DNA of 64,000 nt from Halomonas urmiana. GTDB lineage: Bacteria > Pseudomonadota > Gammaproteobacteria > Pseudomonadales > Halomonadaceae. The stretch lies in contig NZ_VBUI01000020.1 of assembly GCF_005780185.1 (NCBI RefSeq), positions 1 through 64,000 on the forward strand, in the 5' to 3' direction. Below are positions 37,785 through 46,285 of this stretch, piece by piece. Below the pieces are notes generated by a model that had not been told where the DNA came from, did no database searches, and worked only from the letters and a program-made list of their open reading frames with translations. The position numbers and the translations under genes were made by a program. The number at the start of each line of letters is the position of its first letter. The first letter of the stretch is position 1.

Positions 37785-38750
37785 TCAGCCGTCGAGGGGC
37801 CGCGGGTTCTCGCCGAAGTCGGCGTGATCGCCCAGGCGCCGGCCGTCGATCTCGTCTCCGTAGAAGCCGTGGTGGCTGTGGAAGGTCGCGTCGGTCTCCT
37901 CCAGGGTATCCAGGGTGCGGCGACGCGGATCCTGGGGGCGCTCGTGACTATTGATGAACGCCGCCACGTCCCAGGCCTGCTGGTCGGAGAGGGAGTAGGG
38001 CTTGCCCAGCGGCATGTTGGCCTTGATGAAGTTGGCCGCCGTGTTCACCCGGTGCATGCCGGCCCCCCAATTGTAGGCGCCGTCGCCCCACAGCGGCGGG
38101 AAGACCTGGCGCTCGCCGACCTTCTGGCCCTGGCCCTGGTCGCCGTGGCAGACCGCGCACTGGGCGGCATAGACCTCGGCGCCACGGGCACGATCGGGCG
38201 CCTGTTCGGCCTCCTCGAGGGCGGGATACCCACGGCCGGGCAGCGACTCGTTGATCGGCGCGCCGGTCGACATCCAGTGCAGGTAGGTCTGCATGGCCAC
38301 CAGCGGCTCGCTGCCGGTCGGCGGCGGCGTGCCGTTCATGGAGTAGGTGAAGCAGCCCTGGATCCGCTCCGCGAGGGTGTTCACCTTGTCGTTCTTGCCG
38401 CGATAGGCCGGGTAGACGCCGAAGGAGGCCCACATCGGCGCCGAGTTGGCCAGGCGGCCAGCGTCGAGGTGGCAGTTGGCACAGTTCTGGTCGTTGAAGA
38501 CGTACTCGCCGCGCAACGACTGGGTGTCGACGAAGAGATCGCGTCCCTTGCGCACCATGTCGCCGTATTGGTTGTCGGGAAGGTCGCGCTCATGGGGAGG
38601 GGTGAAGGTCACCTCGCCCTCGGGGGCTTCGGGCAGCGGGATCTGGTAGTCCCGCTCGACGCCCTCGTCCTGGGCCAGGGCGGCCGACGAGAGGGCCAGG
38701 GTCGCGACCAGGGTCACCGCCAGCAGCGGCTGGGATCTGCGTAGGCTCAT
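37785..38750 (-). CDS. tsdA: Diheme cytochrome c, thiosulfate dehydrogenase (TsdA) type
   Basis: A 321-residue exported protein (signal peptide about 1-27) with heme motifs CANCH (90-94) and CAVCH (198-202). TsdA features include YGDMVRKGRDLFVDT ahead of heme 1, the PAYRGKNDKVNTLAERIQGC stretch ending in Cys133 with FTYSMNG, and GRGYPAL. Cys133 is the candidate axial thiolate ligand of heme 1. Met in IKANMPLG is a candidate ligand for heme 2. TsdA interconverts thiosulfate and tetrathionate in the periplasm. It follows a second diheme cytochrome by ATGA overlap. The assignment rests on motifs and context, not a search. Confidence 0.78.
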   Translation of the reverse strand: MSLRRSQPLLAVTLVATLALSSAALAQDEGVERDYQIPLPEAPEGEVTFTPPHERDLPDNQYGDMVRKGRDLFVDTQSLRGEYVFNDQNCANCHLDAGRLANSAPMWASFGVYPAYRGKNDKVNTLAERIQGCFTYSMNGTPPPTGSEPLVAMQTYLHWMSTGAPINESLPGRGYPALEEAEQAPDRARGAEVYAAQCAVCHGDQGQGQKVGERQVFPPLWGDGAYNWGAGMHRVNTAANFIKANMPLGKPYSLSDQQAWDVAAFINSHERPQDPRRRTLDTLEETDATFHSHHGFYGDEIDGRRLGDHADFGENPRPLDG

Positions 38751-39448
38751 TGGGCGTCCTCCTCGGATGACGGGGCGTCGCGCTCGGCGAGCGTCGCCGG
38801 CAGCGTGGCGTAGTAATCGGCAATCATCGCGATCTGCGCCTCGTCGAGGCGCTCGGCGACGCCCACCATCAGCTGGTTGGGATCGTTGTGGCGCGAGCCG
38901 TCGCGCCAGGCCTCGAGCTGGGCCGCGAGGTAGCCGGTATGCTGGCCGGCCAGCGGCGGAAAGTTATCCCCCACGCCCTGGCCGTTGGGCCCGTGGCACT
39001 GGTTGCAGGCCGGGATCATGCTGTCCTCGGCCCAGTCGCCGCGATTGGCCAGCCACTCGGCGGCGTCCTCGGGATCGGCGGCCCGGTAGGCGGTGGGCAG
39101 GGTCGGCCAGGGCGCCATCTCGGCGTAGTAGGCCGAGACGTCGGCGATCTGCTGATCATCGAGCATGCTGGCGAAGGGCATCATGGTTGCGTTCTGGCGA
39201 CGGCCCGCCTTGAAGTCATGCAGCTGCTTTTCGATGTAGGCCGCCGGCAGCCCGGCCAGTCGCGGCCAGGACTCACCGCCCGGGTTGTCCATGCCCATGC
39301 CGTCGGCCTGATGGCAGGCCACGCAGACGCCAGCCGCCTGCTGGCCACGCTCGGCATCGCCCTCCAGGGCCTGTGCCTGTGCTGACGCCTGTACTGACGC
39401 CAAGCCCAGCAACAGCCCGACGCCACTCGCGATCCGTATGATCGTCAT
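38747..39448 (-). CDS. tsdB: Diheme cytochrome c4-like electron carrier, TsdB-like
   Basis: A 233-residue exported protein with signal peptide (about 1-25) and two class I heme motifs, CVACH (about 42-46) and CNQCH (about 149-153). Each is followed by a Met-bearing segment, so it has two cytochrome domains like cytochrome c4 and TsdB. Its ATGA overlaps with the kinase gene upstream and tsdA downstream make it very likely the redox partner of the TsdA-like protein, carrying electrons toward or from the respiratory chain. Confidence 0.75.
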   Translation of the reverse strand: MTIIRIASGVGLLLGLASVQASAQAQALEGDAERGQQAAGVCVACHQADGMGMDNPGGESWPRLAGLPAAYIEKQLHDFKAGRRQNATMMPFASMLDDQQIADVSAYYAEMAPWPTLPTAYRAADPEDAAEWLANRGDWAEDSMIPACNQCHGPNGQGVGDNFPPLAGQHTGYLAAQLEAWRDGSRHNDPNQLMVGVAERLDEAQIAMIADYYATLPATLAERDAPSSEEDAQ

Positions 39449-40839
39449 CTTGGGTCACCCTCGTCGTTGTCATGGATCCCTTGCGGGGATTCTTGTCGGG
39501 CCGGGTGGACCGGCCCCATCGTGTCCGGCGTCAGCGGCAGCGTCAGCCGGGCCTCGAGCCCGCCCCCCTCGGGGCGGCAAAATGCCAGACGGCCACCGAA
39601 GCGCTCGGCGATGGCGGCCACGATGGCGAGCCCCAGGCCGCTGCCTTGCCGAGAACTCGCCCGCCAGAAGCGCCGGGGCAGCTGCTCGAGCTCGGCCTCC
39701 TTGACCCCGGGGCCGTGGTCCCTGACGCAGAAGGTCAGCGCCCCGCCTGCCGCGTCGAGCCGGCTCGTCACCACCACCGGACTCCCCTCGGGTCCGTGGC
39801 GCAGGGCGTTGTCCACCAGGTTGCGCAGCGCCGTGATGGCGAGCTCCCGGGGCACCGCGAGCTCGCCGTCGGGCCAGGCGTTCGGCAGCGTGAGGCGCGC
39901 TCGCTCGCTGGCCCGAGCGTCGCGCAGGGCCAACGCCACCACGTCGGCGGCGCGGCTGACCTCGCCGTCCTCGAAGTGTACCCGCCCCTCGACTCGGGCC
40001 AGCATCAGCAGCTGATCCAGGGTGCGAGTGAGTCGCGCCACGCCCTCCTCGGCGTGATCCAGCGCCCGGTGCGCCGCCTCGCCCTCGACGCGCCGCGCCA
40101 CCTGCAGGTGGGTCTTGATGGCCGTGAGCGGCGTGCGCAGCTCGTGAGCCGCATCGTTGGTGAAGCGCTGTTCGCGGACGATGGCCTGTTGGATCCGCGC
40201 CAGCAGGCCGTTGAGCGACTCCACGAGCGGGCGGATCTCTCGCGGCACGCCGTGGGTCGCCACCGGCGCCAGGGCGTCCGGATGGCGTCGCGCCAGGGCA
40301 TCGCGCAGCCGCTCCAGCGGCGCGAGCCCCCTCACCACGCCGATCCACAGCGCCAGCAGGCTGCCCGCCAGCGCCACCACGAAGGGCACCACCGCCACCT
40401 CCAGCACGTTGCGCATCAGCAGGTCACGCTCGTCCATGCGATCCGCGGTGGTGATGGTCAGCCCGTTGCGCTGGTAGGTGAACACCCGCCAGGTCACGCC
40501 GCCCTCCTCCCGATAGGCATGCCCCGGCGCGCTGGCTTTCAGGATCTCCTGCATGTCGCTATGGGTGCGTGCCAGGATCTCGCCCCGCGGCGAGTGCACC
40601 TGGCAGGCCAGCCCCTCGATGGGCGGGATCGAGAGCGCCCGCCGATCGGCCTGCTCCCACACCTCGACCGGCAGCTGCGCCATCAGGCCCGAGACCATGC
40701 GCGCCGACTGGGCCAAGCGCTGGTCGAGGGTCGCCTCGACCTGCTGGTAGAGATCGCGCATCAGCCAGGCGGCGGCGAGCCCCCACAACAGCAGCAGCGT
40801 CGCCCCGAGGGTCAGCACCAGGCGCGTGCGCAGGCTCAT
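39445..40839 (-). CDS. Sensor histidine kinase (QseC/PmrB-like)
   Basis: A 464-residue kinase. It has a first membrane helix (about 7-27), a periplasmic sensing region (about 28-148), a second helix (about 149-170), a HAMP-type linker and an H-box with His232 in NDAAHELRTPLTAI. The ATP-binding domain has N-box ALRNLVDNALRHG, G1 RDHGPGV and G2 GSGLGLAIV. It overlaps its response regulator by ATGA and the TsdB gene by ATGA, so sensor and cytochromes are made from one message. The signal could be thiosulfate or tetrathionate; that is inference. Confidence 0.9.
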   Translation of the reverse strand: MSLRTRLVLTLGATLLLLWGLAAAWLMRDLYQQVEATLDQRLAQSARMVSGLMAQLPVEVWEQADRRALSIPPIEGLACQVHSPRGEILARTHSDMQEILKASAPGHAYREEGGVTWRVFTYQRNGLTITTADRMDERDLLMRNVLEVAVVPFVVALAGSLLALWIGVVRGLAPLERLRDALARRHPDALAPVATHGVPREIRPLVESLNGLLARIQQAIVREQRFTNDAAHELRTPLTAIKTHLQVARRVEGEAAHRALDHAEEGVARLTRTLDQLLMLARVEGRVHFEDGEVSRAADVVALALRDARASERARLTLPNAWPDGELAVPRELAITALRNLVDNALRHGPEGSPVVVTSRLDAAGGALTFCVRDHGPGVKEAELEQLPRRFWRASSRQGSGLGLAIVAAIAERFGGRLAFCRPEGGGLEARLTLPLTPDTMGPVHPARQESPQGIHDNDEGDPR

Positions 40840-41537
40840 ACTCGTCCGCCCCCGGGGCGAGGCCGCCCCTCGACCGCCTCGGGTGGGCCCAGCCGGTACC
40901 CGAGGCCGCGCACGGTCTCGATCACCCGGCCGCCGAGCTTGCGGCGCAGGTGGTGGATGTGCACGTTGAGCGCGTTGCTCTCCACCTCCTCGTTCATGCC
41001 GTAGAGGCTGTCCTTGAGTTGCTCGGCGCTGAGCACGCTGCGCGGCGCCTGGAGGAAGGCCTCCAGCAGCACCAGCTCGCGGCGCGACAGCGCCACCGGC
41101 CGCCCTGCCACCGTCACCTCCCGGGAGACGGGATCGAGACACAGCCTGCCGTGCTCGACCAGCGCCCGGGAGCGTCCGGCGGCCCGACGCAGCAGCGCCA
41201 GCAGGCGCGCCACCAGCTCGTCGAGATCGAAGGGCTTCACCAGGTAGTCGTCGGCGCCGACGTGCAGCCCCTCGATGCGATCGCTCACCGCGTCGCGCGC
41301 GGTGAGGATGAGCACCGGGGTATCGATGCCGGCCGCCCGCCACTCCTCGAGCAGCGTCATGCCGTCGCCGTCGGGCAGGCCGCGATCGAGGATCACCACA
41401 TCGCTTGAGACCGTTGCCATGGCCGCGCGCGCCTCGGCCATGGTACTCACAGTATCGACGACGAAATCGTAGACACCGAGCCCGGCCTGGATGCCCGACG
41501 CCACCAGGGCGTCATCCTCGATGAGCAGTACGTGCAT
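40836..41537 (-). CDS. OmpR-family response regulator (QseB/PmrA-like)
   Basis: A 233-residue regulator with an N-terminal receiver (phospho-acceptor Asp51 in VVILDRGLPDGDG, acidic pair in LLIEDD, Lys in DDYLVKPFD). The C-terminal winged-helix DNA-binding domain has VLSAEQLKDSLYGMNEEVES and VIETVRGLGYRL. The NEEVESNALNVHIHHLRRKLG region is typical of the QseB/PmrA branch. The start at 41537 follows GAGGA. A matching DNA site, CTTAAT-N5-CTTAAT, lies 43 bp upstream, indicating autoregulation. Confidence 0.92.
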   Translation of the reverse strand: MHVLLIEDDALVASGIQAGLGVYDFVVDTVSTMAEARAAMATVSSDVVILDRGLPDGDGMTLLEEWRAAGIDTPVLILTARDAVSDRIEGLHVGADDYLVKPFDLDELVARLLALLRRAAGRSRALVEHGRLCLDPVSREVTVAGRPVALSRRELVLLEAFLQAPRSVLSAEQLKDSLYGMNEEVESNALNVHIHHLRRKLGGRVIETVRGLGYRLGPPEAVEGRPRPGGGRV

Positions 41538-41579
41538 GACAGGAAATCCTCGTGAACTGCGACATGTTGTCACCGGGCC

Positions 41580-41596
41580 ATTAAGCGGGCATTAAG
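41580..41596 (-). promoter_or_regulatory. PmrA/QseB-type binding box upstream of the sulfur-operon response regulator
   Basis: On the minus strand the sequence reads CTTAATGCCCGCTTAATG: two CTTAAT half-sites 11 bp apart. This is the direct-repeat arrangement described for PmrA and QseB. It sits 43 bp before the start of the adjacent PmrA/QseB-like regulator gene and about 90 bp after the end of the YeeE gene. Confidence 0.75.
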
Positions 41597-41686
41597 CCGC
41601 GACGCCTGCGGCGCTCGGAAGATCGTCCATTGGTCGATATCGGGCCTCCCCGAGGAGCGGGAGGCACGAGAAGGAGAGAGAGGCGC

Positions 41687-42130
41687 TCAGCCCCGGGCAG
41701 AGATCGCCCGGGCCAGGAACCAGCCGACCACCATGGCCACCAACATGGCCAGCAGCGGGAGGGTGAGCCCGCCGAGGGAGGCGAAGGCCGGCCCCGGACA
41801 GTAGCCGGAGAGGCCCCAGCCGATGCCGAACAGCGCGGCACCGCCGATTAAGCGGCCGTCCAGATCCGTTCGCGTCGGCAGCTGGAAGCGCTCGCCCAGC
41901 AGCGGATGGGGGCGGCGCAGCACCAGCCGATAGCCGATGAAGTTGGTCACCACGGCGCCGCCCAGCACGAACATCAGGGTCGGATCCCAGGCGCCGGCGA
42001 CATCCAGGAAGCCGAGCACCCGCGCCGGGTCGGTCATGCCGGATACGGCCAGGCCGAGGCCGAAGATCAGCCCCGCGATATAGCCCATGAGTGTCTTGAG
42101 CCGCTCGGTTTTCAGGATCATGCGCTTCAT
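41687..42130 (-). CDS. YeeE/YedE-family (DUF6691) membrane protein
   Basis: A 147-residue membrane protein with about four helices. The conserved motif GIGWGLSGYCPGPAF contains Cys111. This half-size YeeE/YedE type occurs in pairs such as PmpA/PmpB. The related TsuA transports thiosulfate through cysteine-lined relays. The start overlaps the partner gene by ATGA. Position between a SulP permease and a thiosulfate dehydrogenase operon supports a sulfur compound, probably thiosulfate, as substrate (inference). Confidence 0.83.
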   Translation of the reverse strand: MKRMILKTERLKTLMGYIAGLIFGLGLAVSGMTDPARVLGFLDVAGAWDPTLMFVLGGAVVTNFIGYRLVLRRPHPLLGERFQLPTRTDLDGRLIGGAALFGIGWGLSGYCPGPAFASLGGLTLPLLAMLVAMVVGWFLARAISARG

Positions 42131-42600
42131 GCACCACCTCCGATCATGTGCCGCACCACGAAGACGGTGACGATCGCCGCCACCAGAAAGGTGATGGTGG
42201 CCACCAGGGAGCGAACCGACAGCCGCGAGAGGCCACAGACGCCGTGGCCACTGGTGCAGCCGCTGCCGAGCCCCGTGCCCACGCCGACCAGCAGGCCGGC
42301 GAGGAGCATCAGCGGCACGCCGCCCGCCGGCTGGCCGATCACCTCGCCGGTCACGTCGACTCCGCCGCCGGCGACATTGCCCAGGCCGCCGCCCAGCAGC
42401 ATCAACACGATCGGGCCGCTGATCAGTCCCAACAGGAAGGCCAGGCGCCAGGCGCTGTCGCCTCTGGGACGCTGGGTGATCAGGGTGCCGAGGATGCCGC
42501 TGATGCCGGCGATGCGACCCAGGGTCGCCATCAGCCAGGTGGCCGACAGGCCGATCAGGATCCCCCCGATCAGCCCCTGCAGGCTAGTCATCCAATCCAC
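42127..42600 (-). CDS. YeeE/YedE-family sulfur transport membrane protein
   Basis: A 157-residue membrane protein with four to five helices. The signature GLGSGCTSGHGVCGLSRLS carries Cys115 and Cys122. It is the other half of the two-gene YeeE/YedE transporter. The downstream half overlaps it by 4 bp. Cysteine residues in these motifs are thought to pass thiosulfate or sulfane sulfur through the membrane in the family. It lies 33 bp after the DUF2892 gene. Confidence 0.85.
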   Translation of the reverse strand: MDWMTSLQGLIGGILIGLSATWLMATLGRIAGISGILGTLITQRPRGDSAWRLAFLLGLISGPIVLMLLGGGLGNVAGGGVDVTGEVIGQPAGGVPLMLLAGLLVGVGTGLGSGCTSGHGVCGLSRLSVRSLVATITFLVAAIVTVFVVRHMIGGGA

Positions 42601-42633
42601 GTGAGAGGTCCTCCAGAAAGGGTGAGGGAGTGT

Positions 42634-42825
42634 TCACTGCTGCCGCTTGCAGGTGCTGATGCCCAGCAGGCGATAGGCGGGACAGGTGTTGAGCAGGCCG
42701 GTGACCAGCGGCAGCAGGCCGATCCAGCCCCAGGCCCCGATCTGGCCGGTGATGGCCAGGCCGATCAGCACCGCGCCGATGATGATGCGGGCGAGCTTGT
42801 CGATACCGCCGACATTGTGGGTCAT
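42634..42825 (-). CDS. DUF2892 small membrane protein, copy 1
   Basis: A 63-residue protein with two membrane helices starting MTHNVGGIDKLARIIIGAVL and ending NTCPAYRLLGISTCKRQQ. DUF2892 is found alone or fused to rhodanese domains, as in YgaP. It is therefore tied to sulfane-sulfur transfer at the membrane. GAGGAG precedes the start, and its ATG overlaps the SulP stop (ATGA). A paralogue lies at 47413-47604. Confidence 0.85.
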   Translation of the reverse strand: MTHNVGGIDKLARIIIGAVLIGLAITGQIGAWGWIGLLPLVTGLLNTCPAYRLLGISTCKRQQ

Positions 42826-44690
42826 GGTGAGTCTCCTCGGTGTACGCGAAAACACTCTCGAACGGGGGCATTTCCGGTGATGGGGCAGCGCCCCGAATCG
42901 GGTGAGGGTGAGGGTGACGGCGCGCCGCCGGCGAGGCCGGCCCCGCCGCAGGCCACCGGGGACGTCTCGGCCGCACGCTCGTCGTGAAGCGCGCGCCAGG
43001 CGTCGTAGGTGCTCAAGAACACATGCCCGGTGAGCTCGCGGCAAAACTCGGTATGCTTCAGGCGATCCATCACCGGCCCCTTGACCTCTGCCAGGTGCAG
43101 GAAGACGCCGGCGTCCTTGAGGCGACCATTGATCGCCTCCAGGCTCTCGAGCGCCGAGGCGTCGACGACGTTGACCGCCTGGCAGGCCAATACGATATGC
43201 GCCAGGCCCGGCTGGCGAGCCGCCAGTTCCATGACGGTATCCTCGAGGTAGCGCGCGTTGGCGAAGTAGAGGCTCTCGTCGACCCGCAGGATGGCCAGCC
43301 GGTCGTCGGTCTCCACCGTGTGGCGACGCACGTTGCGAAAGTGCTCGCTGCCCGGCACCCGTCCCACCACGGCGCTATGCGGGCGGCTGGTACGATAGAG
43401 ATGCAGGCCGAGCGACAGTACCACGCCGACCAGGATGCCGCTCTCCACGCCATGGACCAGGGTCAGCATCAGGGTGGCCAGCATGGCCACGCCGTCGGCC
43501 CAGGAGTAGGCCCAGGTGCGCTTGATGGCGGGCAGGTCGATCAGGGTGCCCACCGCGACGATGATCGTGGCGGCCAGCGTCGCCTTGGGCAGGAAGGCCA
43601 GGGGAGTGGTCAGGGTGAGGGTCGCCACGGCAATGCCCAGCGCCGTGAAGGCGCCGGCCAGCGGCGTGGCGGCGCCGGCCTCGAAGTTGACCACCGAGCG
43701 CGAGAAGCCCCCGGAGACCGGGGAGCCGCCGCTCGTGCCCGCGCCAAGATTGGCCACCCCCAGCGCGATCAGCTCCTGGTTGGGATCGATGCGCTGGCGC
43801 TGCTTGGCGGCCAGGGTCTGGGCGACCGAGACCGACTCCACGAAGCCCACCAGGCTGATCAGCACCGCCGCCGGCAGCAGGCTTGACCACAGCGTGGGAT
43901 CCAGGCTCGGTAGCGCCAGGCTCGGCAGGCCGCTCGGCACCTCGCCGACCAGGGCCACACCTCGCTCGCCGAGCCCCAGCCCCCAGGCCAGCAGGGTGGT
44001 GACGATTACCGCCGAGACCGGCGCGGCCTTGGCCACCAGGTCGGCGACCGTCGCCGACAGCCCCAGGCGCCTCAGGCCGCCCTTGAGATGACGCCGGCAC
44101 ACCAGAAGAAAGCCCCAGACCCCCAGGCCGATCGCCAGGGTGATGATGTTGATGTCATCAAGCCCCGCGAACAGCGCCGCGCCCATCTCCAGCAGGTTAT
44201 GGCCGGACGCCTCCACGCCGAGCACGTGGCGCAGCTGGCTGGCGGCGATCAGGATGCCCGAGGCGGTAACGAAACCCGAGATCACCGGGTGGCTCAGGAA
44301 GTTGGCCAGAAACCCCAGACGCAGCAGGCCCATGCCCACCAGCACCAGCCCGGAGAGCGCGGCCAGCACCAGGGCCGCCCCGACATACTCGGCGCTGCCG
44401 GGCGCCGCGATGCCGGAGAGCGCCGAGGCGGTCATCAACGAGGCCACCGCCACCGGCCCCACCGCCAGAGTGGCGCTGGTGCCGAAGAGGGCATAGAGCA
44501 CCAGCGGCAGCATGCTGGCGTAGAGCCCCACCTCCGGGGGCAGCCCCGCCAGCAGGGCATAGGCCAGCGCCTGGGGCACCAGCATCAGGGTGACGATCAC
44601 CGCCGCCACCAGGTCACGCGCCAGGACGTCGCGCCGATAGCCGTGCAGCCAGCCGATCAGGGGAATCCAGCGAGAAGGGGTCATGGGCAT
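42822..44690 (-). CDS. SulP-family anion permease with STAS domain
   Basis: A 622-residue transporter. The SulP membrane domain (about 1-430) has the signatures LVPQALAYALLAGLPPEVGLY and NLGAGTSGGSPVSGGFSRSVVNFEAGA. A cytoplasmic STAS domain follows (about 455-570). The C-terminus is a Pro/Ser/Gly tail that runs into the start of the next gene. SulP proteins carry sulfate, bicarbonate or other anions. In this cluster sulfate, the end product of sulfur oxidation, is a reasonable guess. The start may be 44690 or the ATG six bases downstream. Confidence 0.88.
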   Translation of the reverse strand: MPMTPSRWIPLIGWLHGYRRDVLARDLVAAVIVTLMLVPQALAYALLAGLPPEVGLYASMLPLVLYALFGTSATLAVGPVAVASLMTASALSGIAAPGSAEYVGAALVLAALSGLVLVGMGLLRLGFLANFLSHPVISGFVTASGILIAASQLRHVLGVEASGHNLLEMGAALFAGLDDINIITLAIGLGVWGFLLVCRRHLKGGLRRLGLSATVADLVAKAAPVSAVIVTTLLAWGLGLGERGVALVGEVPSGLPSLALPSLDPTLWSSLLPAAVLISLVGFVESVSVAQTLAAKQRQRIDPNQELIALGVANLGAGTSGGSPVSGGFSRSVVNFEAGAATPLAGAFTALGIAVATLTLTTPLAFLPKATLAATIIVAVGTLIDLPAIKRTWAYSWADGVAMLATLMLTLVHGVESGILVGVVLSLGLHLYRTSRPHSAVVGRVPGSEHFRNVRRHTVETDDRLAILRVDESLYFANARYLEDTVMELAARQPGLAHIVLACQAVNVVDASALESLEAINGRLKDAGVFLHLAEVKGPVMDRLKHTEFCRELTGHVFLSTYDAWRALHDERAAETSPVACGGAGLAGGAPSPSPSPDSGRCPITGNAPVRECFRVHRGDSP

Positions 44691-44743
44691 CTCATCATCA
44701 ATAGTGAACCCGGCTCAGTCGCGGCGAGCGGGGCGCCCGACGG

Positions 44744-45163
44744 TCAGACCTCGAGCATCTCGCGGATCGGCTGCGGATCGTGGCCGGCGGCGTGAGCCGC
44801 GGCCAGCAGAGCCGGGATGTCGCAACCGGCTTCGCGGCTGCGGGCCTGAGCCCAGAGATGCACGGCGCGCTTGCCGGTCCTGCAGAAGGCCAGGATCGGC
44901 GAGGGCAGATCGTCCAACGCCTCGCCGAAGGCCTCGATGTCGGCCTCGGCATAGTCACCCGGCGTCACGGGAATACAGCGCCACGCAAGGCCAAGCGTGG
45001 CGGCCCGATCTCGCAGGGGCCTGTCGTCGGGATGGTCCTCGGCCTCGCCGGGACGGCGGTTACAGATCACCGAGCGGAAGCCACGACGGGCGACCTCGTC
45101 GATATCGTCGGGCGTCACGGCATCGGCGATGGCGAAGCCGGTTTCGAGGGGTTGGATCTGCAT
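44744..45163 (-). CDS. TIGR01244-family phosphatase/sulfurtransferase-like protein (Blh N-domain type)
   Basis: A 139-residue cytoplasmic protein of the DSP/rhodanese-like fold with the CX5R loop CRTGKRA (Cys94, Arg99). TIGR01244 domains occur alone or fused to Blh-type metallo-beta-lactamases that oxidize persulfides. Here the gene lies 60 bp downstream of such a dioxygenase, a split form of the same pair. AGGAG precedes the ATG at 45163. It could act as a sulfur carrier or as a phosphatase; sequence alone does not decide. Confidence 0.82.
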   Translation of the reverse strand: MQIQPLETGFAIADAVTPDDIDEVARRGFRSVICNRRPGEAEDHPDDRPLRDRAATLGLAWRCIPVTPGDYAEADIEAFGEALDDLPSPILAFCRTGKRAVHLWAQARSREAGCDIPALLAAAHAAGHDPQPIREMLEV

Positions 45164-45222
45164 GGGCACTCCTGTGGGGGATGGCATGTGCGTGAGGCGT
45201 CAGTCGACGAGACGACCCGGCC

Positions 45223-46089
45223 TCAGAACTTGTCGATCGGCACCTTGAGATAGACCTGGCCGTTGTCCTCGGCCGGCGGCATGTGCCCGGCCCGCATGTT
45301 GACCTGGACGGAGGGCAGGATCAGCCGGGGCATGCCGAGGGTGGCATCGCGCTCGGTGCGCATCTTCACGAATGCCTCCTCGCTGACCCCCTCGTGGACA
45401 TGCACGTTGTGGGCACGCTGCTCCGCCACGCTGGTCTCGTGCTGGTACTCCTCGCGCTCCGGCGCCTTATAGTCATGGCACAGGAAGAGACGGGTCTCGC
45501 CCGGCAGGGCCAGCACCTTCTGGATGGAACGGTAGAGGGTGCGCGCGTCGCCGCCCGGAAAGTCACAGCGGGCGGTGCCGTAGTCCGGCATGAAGAGGGT
45601 GTCGCCGACGAAGGCGGCATCGCCGATCACGTAGGTCAGGCAAGCCGGGGTGTGACCCGGGGTGTGCAGCACCCGTCCTTCCAGTTGACCGATGCTAAAG
45701 GTATCGCCCTCCTCGAAGAGGCGGTCGAACTGGCTGCCGTCGCGGGCGAACTCGGTGCCGGCATTGAAGGCCTTGCCGAAGACGTCCTGCACCACGGTGA
45801 TGTTGGCGCCGATGCCAGTCTTGCCGCCCAGCGTTTCGTGTAGGTAGGGCGCGGCGGAGAGGTGGTCCGCATGGACATGGGTCTCGAGGATCCACACCAC
45901 CTCGAGGCCGTTGTCACGCACGAAGGCGATGATCTCGTCGGCGGAGCGCACATCGGTGCGCCCGGCGGCATAGTCGAAGTCGAGCACCGAGTCGAGAATC
46001 GCACAGGCATTGCTGTCGGGGTCCTGCACCACATAGCTGAAGGTGTTGGTGGGCTCGTCGAAGAAGTGGGTCACGATGGGATGAGACAT
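45223..46089 (-). CDS. Metallo-beta-lactamase-fold persulfide (sulfur) dioxygenase, copy 1
   Basis: A 288-residue cytoplasmic enzyme with the metal motif THVHADH (His71, His73, Asp75, His76). Downstream ligand regions are HTPGHTPACLTYVIGD, FVGDTLF and FLCHDYK. The overall pattern DPDSNACAILDSVLDFD is that of ETHE1/Blh sulfur dioxygenases, which convert glutathione persulfide to sulfite and glutathione with one Fe(II). Like Blh it keeps a C-terminal extension (IDKF end). An AT-rich leader of 196 bp separates it from copy 2. Confidence 0.87.
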   Translation of the reverse strand: MSHPIVTHFFDEPTNTFSYVVQDPDSNACAILDSVLDFDYAAGRTDVRSADEIIAFVRDNGLEVVWILETHVHADHLSAAPYLHETLGGKTGIGANITVVQDVFGKAFNAGTEFARDGSQFDRLFEEGDTFSIGQLEGRVLHTPGHTPACLTYVIGDAAFVGDTLFMPDYGTARCDFPGGDARTLYRSIQKVLALPGETRLFLCHDYKAPEREEYQHETSVAEQRAHNVHVHEGVSEEAFVKMRTERDATLGMPRLILPSVQVNMRAGHMPPAEDNGQVYLKVPIDKF

Positions 46090-46285
46090 GGTAAACGCTC
46101 TCCGTCTGTGTGCTGTCTTGCAGCGATGATCACAGCTTAAAGCAAATTTATGTTCTAAGAATAGATTATTTAAGCATAAAAAGACTGTACTGTGATAGAT
46201 GTCCTTCGAAGGCTATTCAGGCCTCGAGCCAGACATGGGTCGATAGGCCCAATAGACCGAAGGCGCATCGAGCGGTGGCAGAGAC
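46090..46285. promoter_or_regulatory. AT-rich leader between the two dioxygenase genes
   Basis: The 196-bp gap holds a strikingly AT-rich stretch at 46137-46195 (TTTATGTTCTAAGAATAG and neighbouring runs) in an otherwise GC-rich region. It must contain the promoter of copy 1 and could bind an ArsR-type sulfide/persulfide sensor. No exact operator or -10/-35 pair can be assigned with confidence. Confidence 0.45.
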
